From NCBI RefSeq assembly GCF_018143015.1, contig NC_054746.1, forward strand, positions 14,995,532 through 15,059,531: a DNA stretch of 64,000 bases, written 5' to 3'. Shown in pieces: positions 1 to 11,715 of the stretch (within the stretch, counting starts at the first letter, position 1; the number at the start of each line of letters is the position of its first letter). This DNA is from Lytechinus variegatus. Its lineage: Eukaryota; Echinodermata; Echinoidea; Temnopleuroida; Toxopneustidae. The notes below the pieces were generated by a model, which was not told the origin of the DNA, ran no database searches, and saw nothing but the letters and a program-made list of their open reading frames with translations. The position numbers were made by a program, and so were the translations under genes.

Positions 1-429
1 AATCTTCAAACTAATTTCGCGCGATTCTGAGGGGTTTTTTAATAATAATAATAATGATGATGAAAATAATAATGGTGGATTCTTTCAAAGCTCAGACATC
101 CGTCAGGCGTGACGCTCATGGCGCTATGTACAATCATAAAAACTGATAAGGACTTGAGTGCATTTAAGTACAAGCTTTTAAACTTAATGGAATACAGAGC
201 TAAAAAAAAAAAAACTGGAGGAAACTTTATACAGATATTTCTGACTTAGTTTGCTTTCTAGAAACATTCCTATTTTGATCAAATAATAAAAATAAAAATG
301 ATTGATAAATATAGCATAAACATCTATGATCTCATGATCAATTCAGTGTTCTTAATTTGACTGACTTAAATGAATAAATTACATTTGATAGCGATAATAT
401 AGTTAATATAAGTGAAGAATAAAATCAAA
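1..429. other. AT-rich DNA, no gene seen
   Basis: This stretch is AT-rich and has a short run of aat/atg triplets near 45-75. Neither strand has an open frame worth calling, and I see no splice-flanked exon or inverted repeat. Confidence 0.6.
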
Positions 430-475
430 AGGTGAAAAGATGTGTTTTAAGCACTGTGCCCCCCCAGGAAAATCC
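430..475. mobile_element. fragment ending in a hAT-like terminus
   Basis: A poly-C tract is followed by cctagatccgcccctgg, which has the same kind of CCCCTG end as the hAT-like elements at 50.9 and 60.1 kb. No matching left end is visible upstream, so this is at best a one-ended fragment. The family is inferred from the terminus alone. Confidence 0.25.
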
Positions 476-829
476 TAGATCCGCCCCTGGTTTTAAGTAA
501 TTGTTTAAAAGAAGAGACGGAGGAAGCCTGGCAGAAGAGAAAGACTGTTCCACATGGGGGGGGGGGGGCTGCGTGGGAAAAGTTATGGTTACCCGGAGAA
601 TGCTTGGATCTAGGAAATTTGAATCGAAAAGAGTCTGATGATCGTATGACGATCGAGAGGGTTAGTATGCCTATATTGAGTTCTGCAGATAGATTGGTAA
701 TGAGCCATGGACTGTATCTAGCATCAAGTTTAAAATTAGTATGACTTGAACAGATGAAGAAAAATCAGACACACACACACACACAACACTATGACATTTT
801 AAAGATTTGCATTAATTCGGTGAAACAGT

Positions 830-915
830 TCTATGCAGGTCTTCATGAATATTCAATGAACAAACTGATGATAATGATCCACACTTGTTCTTTTGTATTT
901 CATTATACGGAATAA
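830..915. repeat. fragment of the 6.0-6.5 kb inverted-repeat family
   Basis: The stretch from tcatgaatattcaatgaac to cttgttcttttgtatttcat closely resembles the inner left arm of the element at about 6027-6546, where the same motifs occur in the same order (tttatgaatattcc, ctgatgatg, ttgttcttttgtattt). An (AC)n microsatellite lies just upstream at about 768-786. Confidence 0.45.
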
Positions 916-1124
916 TATTCATTCAGATTTTACAGGGACCTGGAAACGATTTTTTTTACTGGGGTGCTGATGTAAATTTGAAAAGTCAAAACAAAAGTTT
1001 GTCACTACAAAATAGAAAAACGGAGGTCAAATTGTTTTCCGAACACGTCCCTGTTCTAAAGTAGCTGGAAAGGTGACATTTTACTATTTGTGCCCCCCCC
1101 CCGGACTAGTTACTGGGGAGATAA

Positions 1125-1370
1125 ACGAGAGCACAATGGCGGGAATTTCGAAAAGCTGGTGTGATAGGCAGGAGAGAGTGATTGTATTTTGCCGACTGAG
1201 CGTGCAAGTCGTGAATACGGCAACTCAAACAACATGGCGTGAAAGCTGAAAAAGGGAATGATGTGTCACAGAATTTAAACATCGGACTTCTGACAGATTT
1301 CTTTCCTGATATTACTTCGTATTAGAGAGAAAATGATGAAAACTTCAACAAGTGATTTGGTGATAACTTG
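1125..1370 (+). other. possible 5' exon and promoter region
   Basis: This short block has more CpG than its surroundings. It contains an ATGGCGGGAA context (about 1136) and a second ATG pair (about 1333). The second opens a frame of 12 full codons that runs into a good donor, acttg|gtaagt, at about 1370. The split codon left there (phase 2) would fit the acceptor-bounded frame beginning near 4161, but a phase match has a one in three chance of being accidental. This may be a first exon of an unrecognised plus-strand gene, or chance. Confidence 0.2.
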
Positions 1371-1435
1371 GTAAGTGAAATAATTGTCTAAATGTTTGGA
1401 ACCTTTCAAATGGCTCAAAGTATTATGGTGTTTTG

Positions 1436-1615
1436 CCGGTTGCAGTCTGCAGCCATGCGCCTGTAATCCAAGCTGTGGGGAAGTTACAAATTGATGCAGA
1501 GGTTCGAGCCCTGGTCACGTCTTTCGGATGGTGACGTTAAAGGTCGGTCCAGACGTAAATAATCATATCTGATTGATACACGTCTGACAAAACTCAAATA
1601 CACACACACACACAT
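1436..1615 (+). repeat. tRNA-derived SINE
   Basis: The box-B-like sequence ggttcgagccc at 1501-1511 sits about 60 bases after a degraded box A region. It is followed by a body (cggatggtgacgttaaaggt, then cagacgtaaa) that resembles the body of the SINE at 15.6 kb. The copy ends in an (AC)n tract. The box A half is poorly preserved, so the copy is old. A Pol III SINE of the tRNA type is the best reading. Confidence 0.55.
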
Positions 1616-1929
1616 GCAGCATGTCTGTGTTGAGTTCTGTGCAGCATTCAACACACACTGAAGAAAGCTCTCTTTGAAACAGAATTTGATAACCAAAAAT
1701 AATCAATTACATTCATTTATGATCCCCCTTTTCATTGCAATCTTAGTGAAAGTTCTTTTTTATTCATCAAATCATTTAAAAAAAATGTAATTTGGAGCAT
1801 ATTTTGTGAGGCTCTAGTGGTCGAAAGTAAAAATATGGCACACAAACTCTCTTTTTAAATAAGAAAAGAAATGAAATGATTCAGTTTAGTTTGGACCAAA
1901 ACATATGAATAGTGGAATCTGATTGTGCC

Positions 1930-2290
1930 CAAAAATAGCATTTATCCACTTGATCAAGAAAAAACAAGCCAAACATTGCCAACCTTATTTCAGCACACAT
2001 GGGTTACTGAGGAATTATATATCAAAATCTTGTACATTGAATGAGTGTCAAGCTATTGAGAACTATAAGAATAACCTAAAAGATAGAAAAACGAAATATT
2101 AGATTATATTTTTTCTTATACAGATTGGCCACATCTGGCATTTTTTAGATCAAAAACTAGTCAAAAACCACTCATTTTGTGTTCTCTTTCTTTCAATTTC
2201 AGCCCATACATCTTTATTGCCAATCATTTGGCATTACCAATCAGAATCAACTGTCGAATACAGTAATTTGTTTGAAAAACACAATGCCAA
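1930..2290 (+). repeat. dispersed repeat shared with 41.36-41.46 kb
   Basis: The segment aagccaaacattgcca, followed by an accttattt and cacacatgg block and then ttcattgaatgagtg, recurs near 41362-41450 in the same orientation. Downstream, cagcccatacatcttt and caatcagaatcaact loosely resemble 8280-8380. The family is not recognised. The tctttctttcaatttcag run at about 2195 looks like a splice acceptor, but no matching exon follows. Confidence 0.4.
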
Positions 2291-3965
2291 TTCTGTCAAT
2301 TACTTGAAAAGAATATGTTTATGTGATCACTTCGCCAACGTCCACTGATATTTCTAACAGATTTCGTTCCAATGTTGTCAAATCCATTGCCATCCAAAAT
2401 GCGGGCCAAAAGGGTCGACTCCTTTCCGAAAAGTTTACAGAACGTGTAGGCCAATATTGAATGCCCATAATTAGTACGTGGCTGAGTTTGTGCCTCAAAA
2501 TAAAAAAAAGGATTATTTTGCTTATTTTTCTTTACAACTCACAGTCTCGCACACACAATCATAAATTATTGAAGAAAAACAAAACAATTATTTCTTTTTA
2601 GTCCAGTGAGACAGATGGGTACATCCTGTGCGTAAAATAATGATATCGTGAATTGGGTTGTGACACTTCTTTAAGAGAGAGTTTTCACATCGCAACGCAA
2701 AAGGCTTTCAAGAACATAGAAAATTTATTGTCAAATGCCCTTCATGAAAAAGAGCAACCAAGACGAATTTTCGAAAATGGATGAATCAAAACAGCAGTTT
2801 CATCCTGGACTCTGGTCAAACGACATACATGTATTTGCATTTTTTCGTCAGGTCCAAAGCTTAGGACGAAGCTACGGTTTTGGTTCACCAACTTTCGTCA
2901 AAGACCTCAAAGCTATTCATTGTCATTTGACGGGCATTTTCAATAATTTACTGTGTTCTTATATTTTGTTTTGCATCGCGGTGGCCAAAACTCCCTAATG
3001 TCAAGAGACAAAGGGAAAGGAGACATTTTTGTATAAAGATTACAAAGTATGTAGCTTAAAGGATGTTTTATGCAATAAAATTAGTCTCTTCTTGTAAATT
3101 AAATTATGTTACTATCAACAAGAACATCCATCAGAAGTCCTATCGTAGTTATGTAGGTTTACAGTAACAGCATATTTGTCATTATTGTAACTACACAGGA
3201 AAAGTGACCCTGATTGAGATTGGCTGCTGATCTCTGACCTCACCATAATGACAAAGTTACGATAATAATTGTCTTTATGAAACAGGCCCTGATTAGTTCA
3301 AAGTAATTTTGAATGCCAGATTTTATTTTTATAAGAGAAAATGAAAACAAAAAGAACACCTTGTTCAGAATGTTTAATTAAAATCAGATGCTTTAAAGCT
3401 TTGCTTGATTTAAAAAGTCAATTAAGAAATCATGTCACGTCTTTTACTATTTAAAGTTTATAAAATGAAATATTGAGTATTTATTTTTTCCTCGTAACGA
3501 ATAGATTTTAATAACAATATGTACTATGTCATTGATGGAACATATGCTTATAAATTTAATGAAGAGCTTATTGTAAAAAAGAAGAGAACAAAGAAAATAA
3601 TATACTCATTAATAAAACAGAATTCCATTCAAGTCATGAAGTGCTCTAAAATGAATGTGCTGATGGAAGCCCTGCCTGAACAGAACTTCACTATATACCT
3701 ACATGTACATACAATGCGCCGGATAAATGCAGGGGATTAAAATTTACGCGTATAAAACTTCACATTCTTGTATCACATTAAAAAAAATGATATATCTGGC
3801 TTTCACCTTTCCTTTTTTTGCCTCGTTATAGGTGTCTGTGATTTTTGATAGAGTTTCCTTTCTTTTTGCTCCATGGGGGAACTGGGGCCCGGGGGCGGGG
3901 CACACAGTGTGCACACAAAATTTGTGGGTGAGCATGTGCCCCACCCCTCCCCGTAGCCATGCCTC
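2291..3965. other. no supported gene
   Basis: The region is AT-rich and non-repetitive at this resolution. A short plus-strand frame at 2735-2998 has an ordinary composition and no splice signals, so I did not call it. A G/C-rich repeat scrap with gggcccgggggcgggg lies near 3885-3950 and looks like a piece of a mobile element end. Confidence 0.5.
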
Positions 3966-4400
3966 TGTAAGTCGATACGTGAAACACCAGATAAAGGAAA
4001 ATTAAGAAATGTAAGAGTTACAACTATGTTAACTTTGCCATTGTATTCGTTGTGATACGGGCTCTAGGTCTGTTATTTTGTGAGATGACATAGAAGGGAA
4101 GTTGGTCATGTATCTTCGAGACTTTTTTTCACTTGTATTCTTTTCTATTTTGCCTTCCAACAGCATTAACCAGGTGTCATCCGATTTACACTTATGGTAT
4201 ATACATCCCGAGCCACGATTGGTAGTGGAATACAGGCCTACGCTCGAGTTCATATCAACATCCATGCAGCTTGGTCAGATCAGCAAAGATTTAAACAAGT
4301 TTTCACCAGGAGGTGATGTTGCTTGAACGGCATCTATACCATTCCGCATGTGGTTATCTTACGGTGAGATACAGTCTAACGTCATTTTTTGACGGGCCAA
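3966..4400 (+). repeat. direct duplication, copy 1
   Basis: This block is related to 4970-5420 in the same orientation. Shared blocks include the gatacg..acaccagataaa start, an atgttaac and ttgccattgt block, a pyrimidine run ending in ccaacag, attaacc, gagccac, gtggaata, a ctcgag block, catccatg and a tggtcag block, and a tatcttacgg end. In this copy the frame after the ccaacag acceptor stays open for about 54 codons. It ends shortly before a gtgagata donor-like site at about 4373. It could be a duplicated host exon or simply a duplicated repeat. Confidence 0.45.
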
Positions 4401-4749
4401 TTCCATTAATTCCCACTTGAATCGTAGTGTTGATTATTGATAGAGGATCACATGAGTAAATTTAATCCAGAGTTAAAGTTTCGGTGTTCGTTCAACACAT
4501 ATTGATTGCTAATTTTACACTCTGGTGTTATTTTTCCAAGCCCGCGGTTGTAATTTGTACACCTTAGGGCGTGGTCCTCGGGGGACACTCACTGGCATTA
4601 GTTTCAACGCCCTGGTGTTAAAGTGATATGGAGTTTGCCAAGTTGAAAAAAATAGTTTTAAAAATTATGAAACATATTTGAACACGTTTTTAAAAATACA
4701 ATAGAAATAACGATATATTTAGGTACGAGTTCATTCAGTACTGTGCATT

Positions 4750-4910
4750 AATGTATTTCATTTTTTACATGCAGGGGGAGGGGACAGTCCCTCCCCTTCC
4801 CCCTGAATTTCAAATTTGGTGTAGGCGCCAATGGGAGAAAGGTCCCATCGGCGTCTGTAACAAATTTGAAATTTGATGGGGTGGGACACGCCCCCCCCCC
4901 CTCCGCCATG
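4750..4910. repeat. small foldback element
   Basis: Inverted arms at about 4809-4836 and 4843-4870 (ttcaaatttg, gcgcc, atggga and their complements) are separated by only a few bases. They are bordered by G/C-homopolymer tracts. The whole would fold into a near-complete hairpin, as short foldback elements do. Confidence 0.6.
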
Positions 4911-4969
4911 GACAAAAAATGTCACAAATTGCGGCTCATGCCTTGCAGGGGTCCTTCATGGGCAATTAT

Positions 4970-5420
4970 TGATACGAGACACACCAGATAAATGGAAGAT
5001 CAAAGAGCCATATACGATGTTAACCTTGCCATTGTTTTGGCTACCATAGAAACCTTGATTTTCATGGGCAACTGATACCCATAAAGCTGTACATTAAGAG
5101 AAACGGAACATGGATGTATAAGATGTATAAGTTTCTTTTCTCCAACAGCCCGAGAATTAACCTGGTGTCGATCAAGACTTCATCACCAGTAAAGACGATT
5201 GATGTCCACCTCATGCACAATGAGCCACAAGTGGAATAGGTTTACCTCGAGTACACTTCACCATCCATGTGGCCTGGTCAGCGAGGAATGGAACAGGTTT
5301 TCATCAGGAGATGCTTAGAGGGTCTGGTGGACAGGAGAATGTTGCTTGGAAGTCATCCGATAATGCTTATCTTACGGGGAGATGAGAGATCTGATGTCAT
5401 TGTTGACCATCGCCATTTGA
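4970..5420 (+). repeat. direct duplication, copy 2
   Basis: This is the second copy of the block at 3966-4400, about 1 kb downstream. The acceptor-like sequence tttcttttctccaacag is kept at about 5150. The frame that was open in copy 1 is broken here by an early TAG, and the copy-1 donor-like end has become cggggagatg. That pattern fits decay of one copy after duplication. Confidence 0.45.
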
Positions 5421-6026
5421 TTTGCCACTTGAGAGGACCCAGTCTTACTTTGAGGAGTAAGATAGGATTTGGATAATGGATTTCGGTCGACGAATATACC
5501 ATGCTGATGTAATGATTGGAAAGTTCATCCTTTGTAGTCTCGTTTTGGTGAGGGGTGTTGCAAAGATCCAGTTGATCTTATGCATGTCTTCCGCTTACTA
5601 GAGCCTAAAGACAACCGCACACCTCACGATTGGTCTGCGACCCGATTTTGGAATAAAACGTAGTAGAGTTTGATTCTTATATTGAGACATGGAATATCTG
5701 TCTGTGTCAATATTCTACATCATCATACGAATACATTATGTTCAAATATGTGGCCATGCTGTGAGCCTTATTAGAATAAAAGTGAATTTGATATCTAGTC
5801 GTCATAGCAATCATACGATTGGCTACGATTTGAAACCAATTTGGCCTTACTAAAAAAAACGAAGGCTTACAATCATCCAAATTTGTTATATTAGTATTCT
5901 TACAATTAGTTTGAACCACAAATAAAAAATACTTTTTATTCACATTTTCAGAAAACTAGCGAAATGCGATTTGTTCCAAAATCGGATCGTTGACCAGTCG
6001 TAAGGTGGTTTGAAAGGGATGGTCCA

Positions 6027-6546
6027 GGCTGGAGAGTTTTCTGTCTCAATAAATATTGTAAAATTCACAGAGCAAAATGCTGAAAATTTGATCGGATAAC
6101 AACAGTTCTAGGCATATCTTTATGAATATTCCTTAGATGGGCTGATGATGTCATATTCCCATTTGTTCTTTTGTATTTGATTGTATTAAATTAGGTTTAT
6201 TTACAAATTTTCTACCAAGCACTAAAAGATTTGATTGACAACTGATTAAGTGCATTATTATTTATTACCGCAACTTATTTCATGAGAACGGAGATACATC
6301 ATTTACACATGTATGAAAAATGAATTATGATTTCATGAACAACATAAGAAAAAAGAAAGAGGTGATGTGCCATCATTAGCCCACCTAATGAATATTCATG
6401 ACAACGTGCTTATAACTGTTTTCACAAAATATTTATAAATTTTAAAATTCAATAACTTCCTTATTTGTTATTCAATTTTGATGAAATTTTCAGCATTTTG
6501 CTTCGTTAATTTCACTCTATTTATCCAGATATAAATATTTTCAGCC
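6027..6546. mobile_element. inverted-repeat DNA element, about 520 bp
   Basis: The left part (about 6027-6175) and the complement of the right part (about 6390-6546) share a series of blocks in the same order: the ggctg terminus, aagcaaaatgctgaaaattt, ataacaa, tgaatattc and a gggct.atgatg block. The arms are roughly 150 bases and diverged, with a centre of about 200 bases and no coding capacity. It is a non-autonomous foldback or TIR element. A related fragment lies at 830-915. Confidence 0.6.
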
Positions 6547-6874
6547 TCAAGCATCTTAAGAGACTTTATATTACATGACGGGGACGTTTCTATATTCGGA
6601 TTCGATGGAACAAATAAAGTCAACCAATTCGGTTCACAGTCCACGCATGCGAGAACGTTGCTCTTCTAGTTCTCCGTGATCTGTTTTGGAATTTTATTGC
6701 ACTATTGGACAAAATAGCATAAAGAACAAGGCAACAAAACTTTCGTCTCCTTGTGTACGGGAATCTTTGAATCTTATACATTACCTGTGTGTAGATTCTC
6801 GAATTCTGATAAGCGTTTTCAGGAGCTTTCCCTTGATGTATGTCAAAGTCTCTAATAGTGTAGTCTAACATGTC

Positions 6875-7126
6875 TACACTCTAAAAAAATATTGGGTAAA
6901 AATGCTCCATGAGGGTAATTATGTGTCCAACCAACATTGGGAATTTGGGGGCATTTTATTATTTATCCAGTTTGATGACAATTTTGCCCATTCTAAAGTA
7001 ATGGCTGCTTATTTTGTAACCTGAATGAATTTAAGCTTCCCGCATTGGGTAAAATACTGCCCCAAATCTGTTGGACACATACCCTCGTGCTGGTTAAAAT
7101 GTTACCCATTTTTGTTTTACAGTGTA
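6875..7126. mobile_element. MITE with TA target duplication
   Basis: The left end is TA followed by cactctaaaaaaatattggg. The right end is the complement, with taaaatgttacccattttt then gttttacagtg followed by TA. The inverted ends extend about 25 bases with a few mismatches. The inside repeats the motif gggtaa in both orientations. No protein is encoded. A TA duplication and CACT termini suggest a Tc1/mariner-like or other TA-inserting superfamily. It resembles the larger element at 46.1-46.9 kb. Confidence 0.7.
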
Positions 7127-8714
7127 AAGAAGGGGTGGTATTCAGGCACTTTGTCGTTACATTTCAATCATTTGGATTTCAGCGGAAACGCATGTGGTTC
7201 ATGGGGATTTCCTGAGGAATAGGCCATAATTAGGTAATGCGTCAAATCTAGGTGTTAAAGGGATTTTTTTTTCAAAAGCTCGGTCGCTTTGCTTCATCGC
7301 ATGAATCCCTCAAATCGCATAAGTTCACCCCCTTGTTAGTCCTTGCTAGGCATAATCAATGTTCAGTGATTGCAGCATTCCTACAGGTTAAAACTTTTTT
7401 GTTACCCTAGGGCAGCTATTTGAGGTAGAGCAGAAAAAATAATATTTATCATACAAAAGGTAAATGCACCGATGTTAATGTAAATGTTTGGGAGAGTTAA
7501 AATTCCACTCAGTTTTTCAGCACAGGTGCTTCGCTCATTTGCCGATTTTTTTATTTAATGAGACATCCTTCAGCACCTCATAAGATTTCACAACTTGTTA
7601 AGCAATTCTACTGTTGCTCTTGAAACAACAAGCTTTGAATGTTTATCGTTTCATTAAGGAAATATAAGTTCGCAGCATAGCCGGTTGAAGTAGGAGGGGC
7701 AGGATAATTCTACAATACTCATAAAAATGTATGTGGGATAAGACCATATACTTTGGAAAGGTGGGCTCACTTCCATGGTCTTAGACCCCCCCCCACCTTG
7801 AAAAGAATGTGGGAACTTGCAATTTTTTGTTGTAACTTTATCTTAAACACAACTATTACGCGTGTCTCTATATTTAGCACACCTTCCAATATTGAAATCC
7901 TAATCCCAAAACTGCCTTATATCCGTGAAAATAACAAAAAGTACACCAAAATCATTTGGTAAGGGTGATGAAAACTTTCTGTGCTGCTTATTTTGTTTTA
8001 AAGATTGGGAGTTGAATCAACATAATTGACAAATATACCCCCTCTTATGTCCACCGATGATGATATGGAGTTTGGACTTATGTTTATGGGTTGTTTTGCA
8101 ACAGGGTATATCATCAAAGAGGCCTACCGTGCATCATAAGAAATATGTGTATTGTAATCTTAAATCTATGATGGCAAGGTATTGGGCACTGTTAGAGCAA
8201 ATCGCAAGAAGGGGAAATTATTGAATATACTTTTACTTCTCAAAGTTTACCATATGTGGCATTTTAGGGCCAAAATTGCCTTATGTCCTCATTTTTTTTT
8301 TTCCAATTTCAAGTCCGCGCATCTGTGTGATATACAATCATTATGCATTGTTTTCCAATCAGAATTGATTTTTGAAAGTGTTTAAAAACTTAAATTCTCA
8401 AATGCTGCAGTCGATATATTTTTTTTAAAAGAATTAAATTATTACAGATGCCCATTCTGACCAAACTTCTCTCCGAACTCTGTATGTTTACGCATAATGA
8501 GACATTACTTGATAAATAATGTTTTGTTTATAATGTTAATGTTAATGTAGTGGCATAAAATGTAACGAAAAGATTGACCCCCTGCAAAAAATAAAACTGG
8601 CCTTACATGTCCCACGATCTAAATAAAGTACCAATTCACTTGTTCAAAACAGCAAAGAGAATGAGACAGCTCACAGTTGGTTTACCCTGATTGTAAAACA
8701 ACCCATATAGCCTC
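7127..8714. other. no supported gene
   Basis: The region is AT-rich, with poly-T and poly-C runs and no open frame with coding character. Loose similarity to 2100-2290 is seen around 8240-8390. Confidence 0.5.
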
Positions 8715-8982
8715 CAGGGCCCCGTCTTACAAAGAGTTGAGATTGGTCCGATCACTCGCGACTATGGAAAGCCAGCAAAGTAAAGATATAAAATGCATGT
8801 TTGTTAAAAAAATCTAAATACGAATGTATATCCATAAATTCATTGATTTTTTGACAATTTCGTGTGTTCTCGTTTGTTCACAATTCACATTTTGCAAATT
8901 CCCTGCAGATAAATTATGACACTGATGGACTTCCATACAGTTACGAGTAATTGGTTCAATCATAACTCTTAGATGGGGCCCT
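8715..8982. mobile_element. MITE of the cttacaaagagtt family
   Basis: The left arm starts cagggccccgtcttacaaag and the right arm is its diverged complement ending in gatggggccct. The arms run about 60 bases, through ttgagattggtccgatca and a ctatggaaagcca block. A solo arm of the same family (tgatcggattaattgtaac) follows at about 8998-9020. Other members are at 55495-55541 and 61867-62148. I recognise this as a common sea-urchin palindromic repeat type, from memory. Confidence 0.7.
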
Positions 8983-9289
8983 AATTTAGTTGAGGTTGAT
9001 CGGATTAATTGTAACTCTTTATAAGAAAAATACAATTTTGTTGTATGGTTCATGTGAAATTTCAAATGTTATTCTAATGATGTGTATTATGTGTTTTATA
9101 AAATAGTGATGCGGATCCTTGTTTTTTGATAAACCATTCTCATGTCAAACCATGACCGATCAAAACAACTGATCATGACCAAATTTTCATGTTAAAACGC
9201 TGAATTTGTTTCTAACTGTTTACATGACACGATTTCAGTCAGTAATTTTACTAGGATCCATATCACCATTTTATAAAGATAATTAAATG

Positions 9290-9970
9290 ATTCTGCTACA
9301 CCCTCCTTTTGGCTACTTGTATTTATTCTCGACCCAGTCACCCCCCCCCGCATCCCTCTCTCTAGCTCTTTCTCTTCCCCTTCAATTTTTAACATTTCCA
9401 TCACTAACTTCGTTCCTCAATTTTCTTTTTTATTACTTAATATTTCTCTTGAATCGTATTCCTTTCCGTTGTGTCTCTACTCCATTCTCTCTTCGTGTCT
9501 GTTAAGTTGCAGACATGCACCTTTCTTCGTTATTAAACTTCCTAACTTTCTTTCTCGACACAGTATGCCTCCCCACCTCTCTCGTCTTTACCATAAGATC
9601 TATCCTCTCAACCCAATCTAGAATAATTCATTCATTTCCCCAAAAAATCTGATATAAATTTCAAATTAAATCAATCTTTTATCCTTTAAAGAATTCAAAC
9701 TCCACCTTCCCCCTTTATGACATCCAAGTCATCCCGAACGCTCTCTTGCATTACTCATCTCCTTTCGTTACAGATTTTACATTTCAACTTCAGTAATCCT
9801 TCACGTCACCCCAATTCATTCTATTCTCATCCGATTGAAAGTTAGCACTGTATCCCAATCACACCCAGCTTAATCTACGGCTCCCTTTTCAGACCATCTC
9901 ATCACACCATTTACCTTCTCTATGACAACCATTGCTCTTTCCCCTTCCTCTCTTTATTTTATCTCTCTCC
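9290..9970 (+). repeat. long pyrimidine-rich tract
   Basis: About 680 bases are strongly biased to C and T on this strand (tctctctagctctttctctt and similar), without a fixed period. Short frames within it are low-complexity artefacts. Such tracts can form triplex DNA, but nothing here shows a function. Confidence 0.6.
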
Positions 9971-11426
9971 CACTCTCTATCCGCCTAATCAACCTCCTTC
10001 CTTTGTCTCTCTCCCTCACCACTAGATGTGGATAAGAGTGAACTCCATGAAATGCACATAAATTCGAGCACTTAACCAAAAGAACTGATGAAAAAATTCC
10101 AATATCTTCAGATATGATAGATGTCAGAAACACTTGAAAACAGAACTTTGTCCATACCCCAGTCGTAGGCCTTGTATCCTTTAACATTGCCAATTTGAAG
10201 TACTTGGCCTATTCTTGTTTTGAAGATTCTAAAATTCTAATCCCCACAATTCATTGGTATGCAAATTAAATTTGTGACGAAATATACAGCACGTTGTCAG
10301 AAATTACTCTTATTTAAAAATGCTATAAAAAATCTAAAGCAATTCAAAATTATTTGCATTTTGTGAAGTTCACTCTTGTAAAATAAATCAAATATCCTAT
10401 ACCCAGAATGTTGAAAAGATGGTCGTTATTGAGTTGTCAACTATGAATAACATTTTACTTTTCATTTTTTATATAATGAAAAGAAATACTGAAAAAGACT
10501 GAAGTTAATCTCATTTGTTGAATATTGAAATTAAAGTACAGCAATAGCATGGTATTACAAACTCGTATTTGAAAGGAGAAAGTTTGGATTTCAATATTGA
10601 TCCACTTTGCAACATTTTATCTAGTTCTGAATGGTGGGGTTGGGCTGATGGCACGGTGACCAATTGAGACTTGCACATTATTAAACATACAAAATGATTC
10701 TTTAAAACCATGTAAAAAATCACCAATTCAATGGAAAGAATGGCTAACATGTCCTTCAAAAAAAAAAAATCTTTATGGGCTTTTTGTTATGAATATTTAC
10801 TACTCAATGCACGGAGGGGGAGGGGGCATTTTTATGAATGTGCAATGCTCAATTGGGGAAGGGGATTAAACCTGACCTGCTGCAAGCCAAAGTATGGCAA
10901 TACCTTGTAAAAAAAAATCAGGAGGGTGGATGACAAAACTTTTTAAAATGTCAGAAAATATATTACCAAATTTAAAGAATAAATTTCTTGGCTTTCTAAT
11001 GACAAAATTGTATGGAAGTCCTGTAAAGGCATATTCTTGCCATAATATTGAAAGCAACAGAAATTGTTTAGTGATAAATGCCACCCTCCTGGAATTGGTT
11101 TACCTTCTACAGGTTGTACAGTGCCATAAACCTAAAAGTAACAGATTACAGGAACATTGTCTGCTTTGGCTTGCAAAAGGGGCAGGAAGATTACAGTTAA
11201 CTAAAGGGGTGGGATAGAAAACAATAGATTAGGGAGGTGGGTGACAATATAAGATAAAAAGGATGGGGAGCTCACCCAAGTCGATGTAAGGGGGGGGGGG
11301 TCACAATAGATACCACTTTAGAAAGGGAGGGGAAGATCACGGCAGATGACAAAAGGGACAAAATACAAGTAGAAAGAGCACAATTTATTTTCCAAGAGAT
11401 TTATTTGAAAAAATACATACAAAAAA
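9971..11426. other. no supported gene
   Basis: The region is AT-rich with poly-G/A patches near 10810-10870 and 11200-11340. The 107-codon plus-strand frame at 10894-11217 has no start context, splice signals or recognisable motif. It overlaps a minus-strand frame of similar quality, so I do not call either. Confidence 0.45.
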
Positions 11427-11715
11427 AATGACCAGCAGCCAAGAAGACTCATCCAAGTTGGGAAATTACCATAGCAACTGACCTTGATTAAATGGAGCAA
11501 ACCCTGACACTCACAAAATGGCCACCAGCCTTATCTGAGCTGGGGTCTTCAAGACGGAACCACACAATTCATGACACACTAACAAAGAGTCCTATTTTCA
11601 AGTACACAGACCAGGGCACCAGGCACTGCCATGCATAGCATACCGCATCTTAATGTAGGTGCTTTATTTTCAATCTCAATATTTTGTGAAATCATGAGTA
11701 TGCAAGACAATACAA
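11427..11715 (+). repeat. dispersed repeat, copy inverted at 15.0-15.3 kb
   Basis: The block gaccagcagccaag..gactcat, then accctgaca, gagctggggtcttc, ccacacaattc, taggtgctttatt and agtatgcaagacaat matches the complement of 15013-15305 over nearly its full length, with many substitutions. Both copies therefore belong to one old dispersed or duplicated sequence. No terminal repeats are clear. Confidence 0.6.

Noticed and set aside
2735-2998. 87-codon plus-strand frame
   Set aside because: Some protein-like character, but no splice signals, no recognisable motif and no second line of evidence.
10894-11217. 107-codon plus-strand frame
   Set aside because: No start context, splice sites or motif, and an equally good frame lies on the opposite strand.
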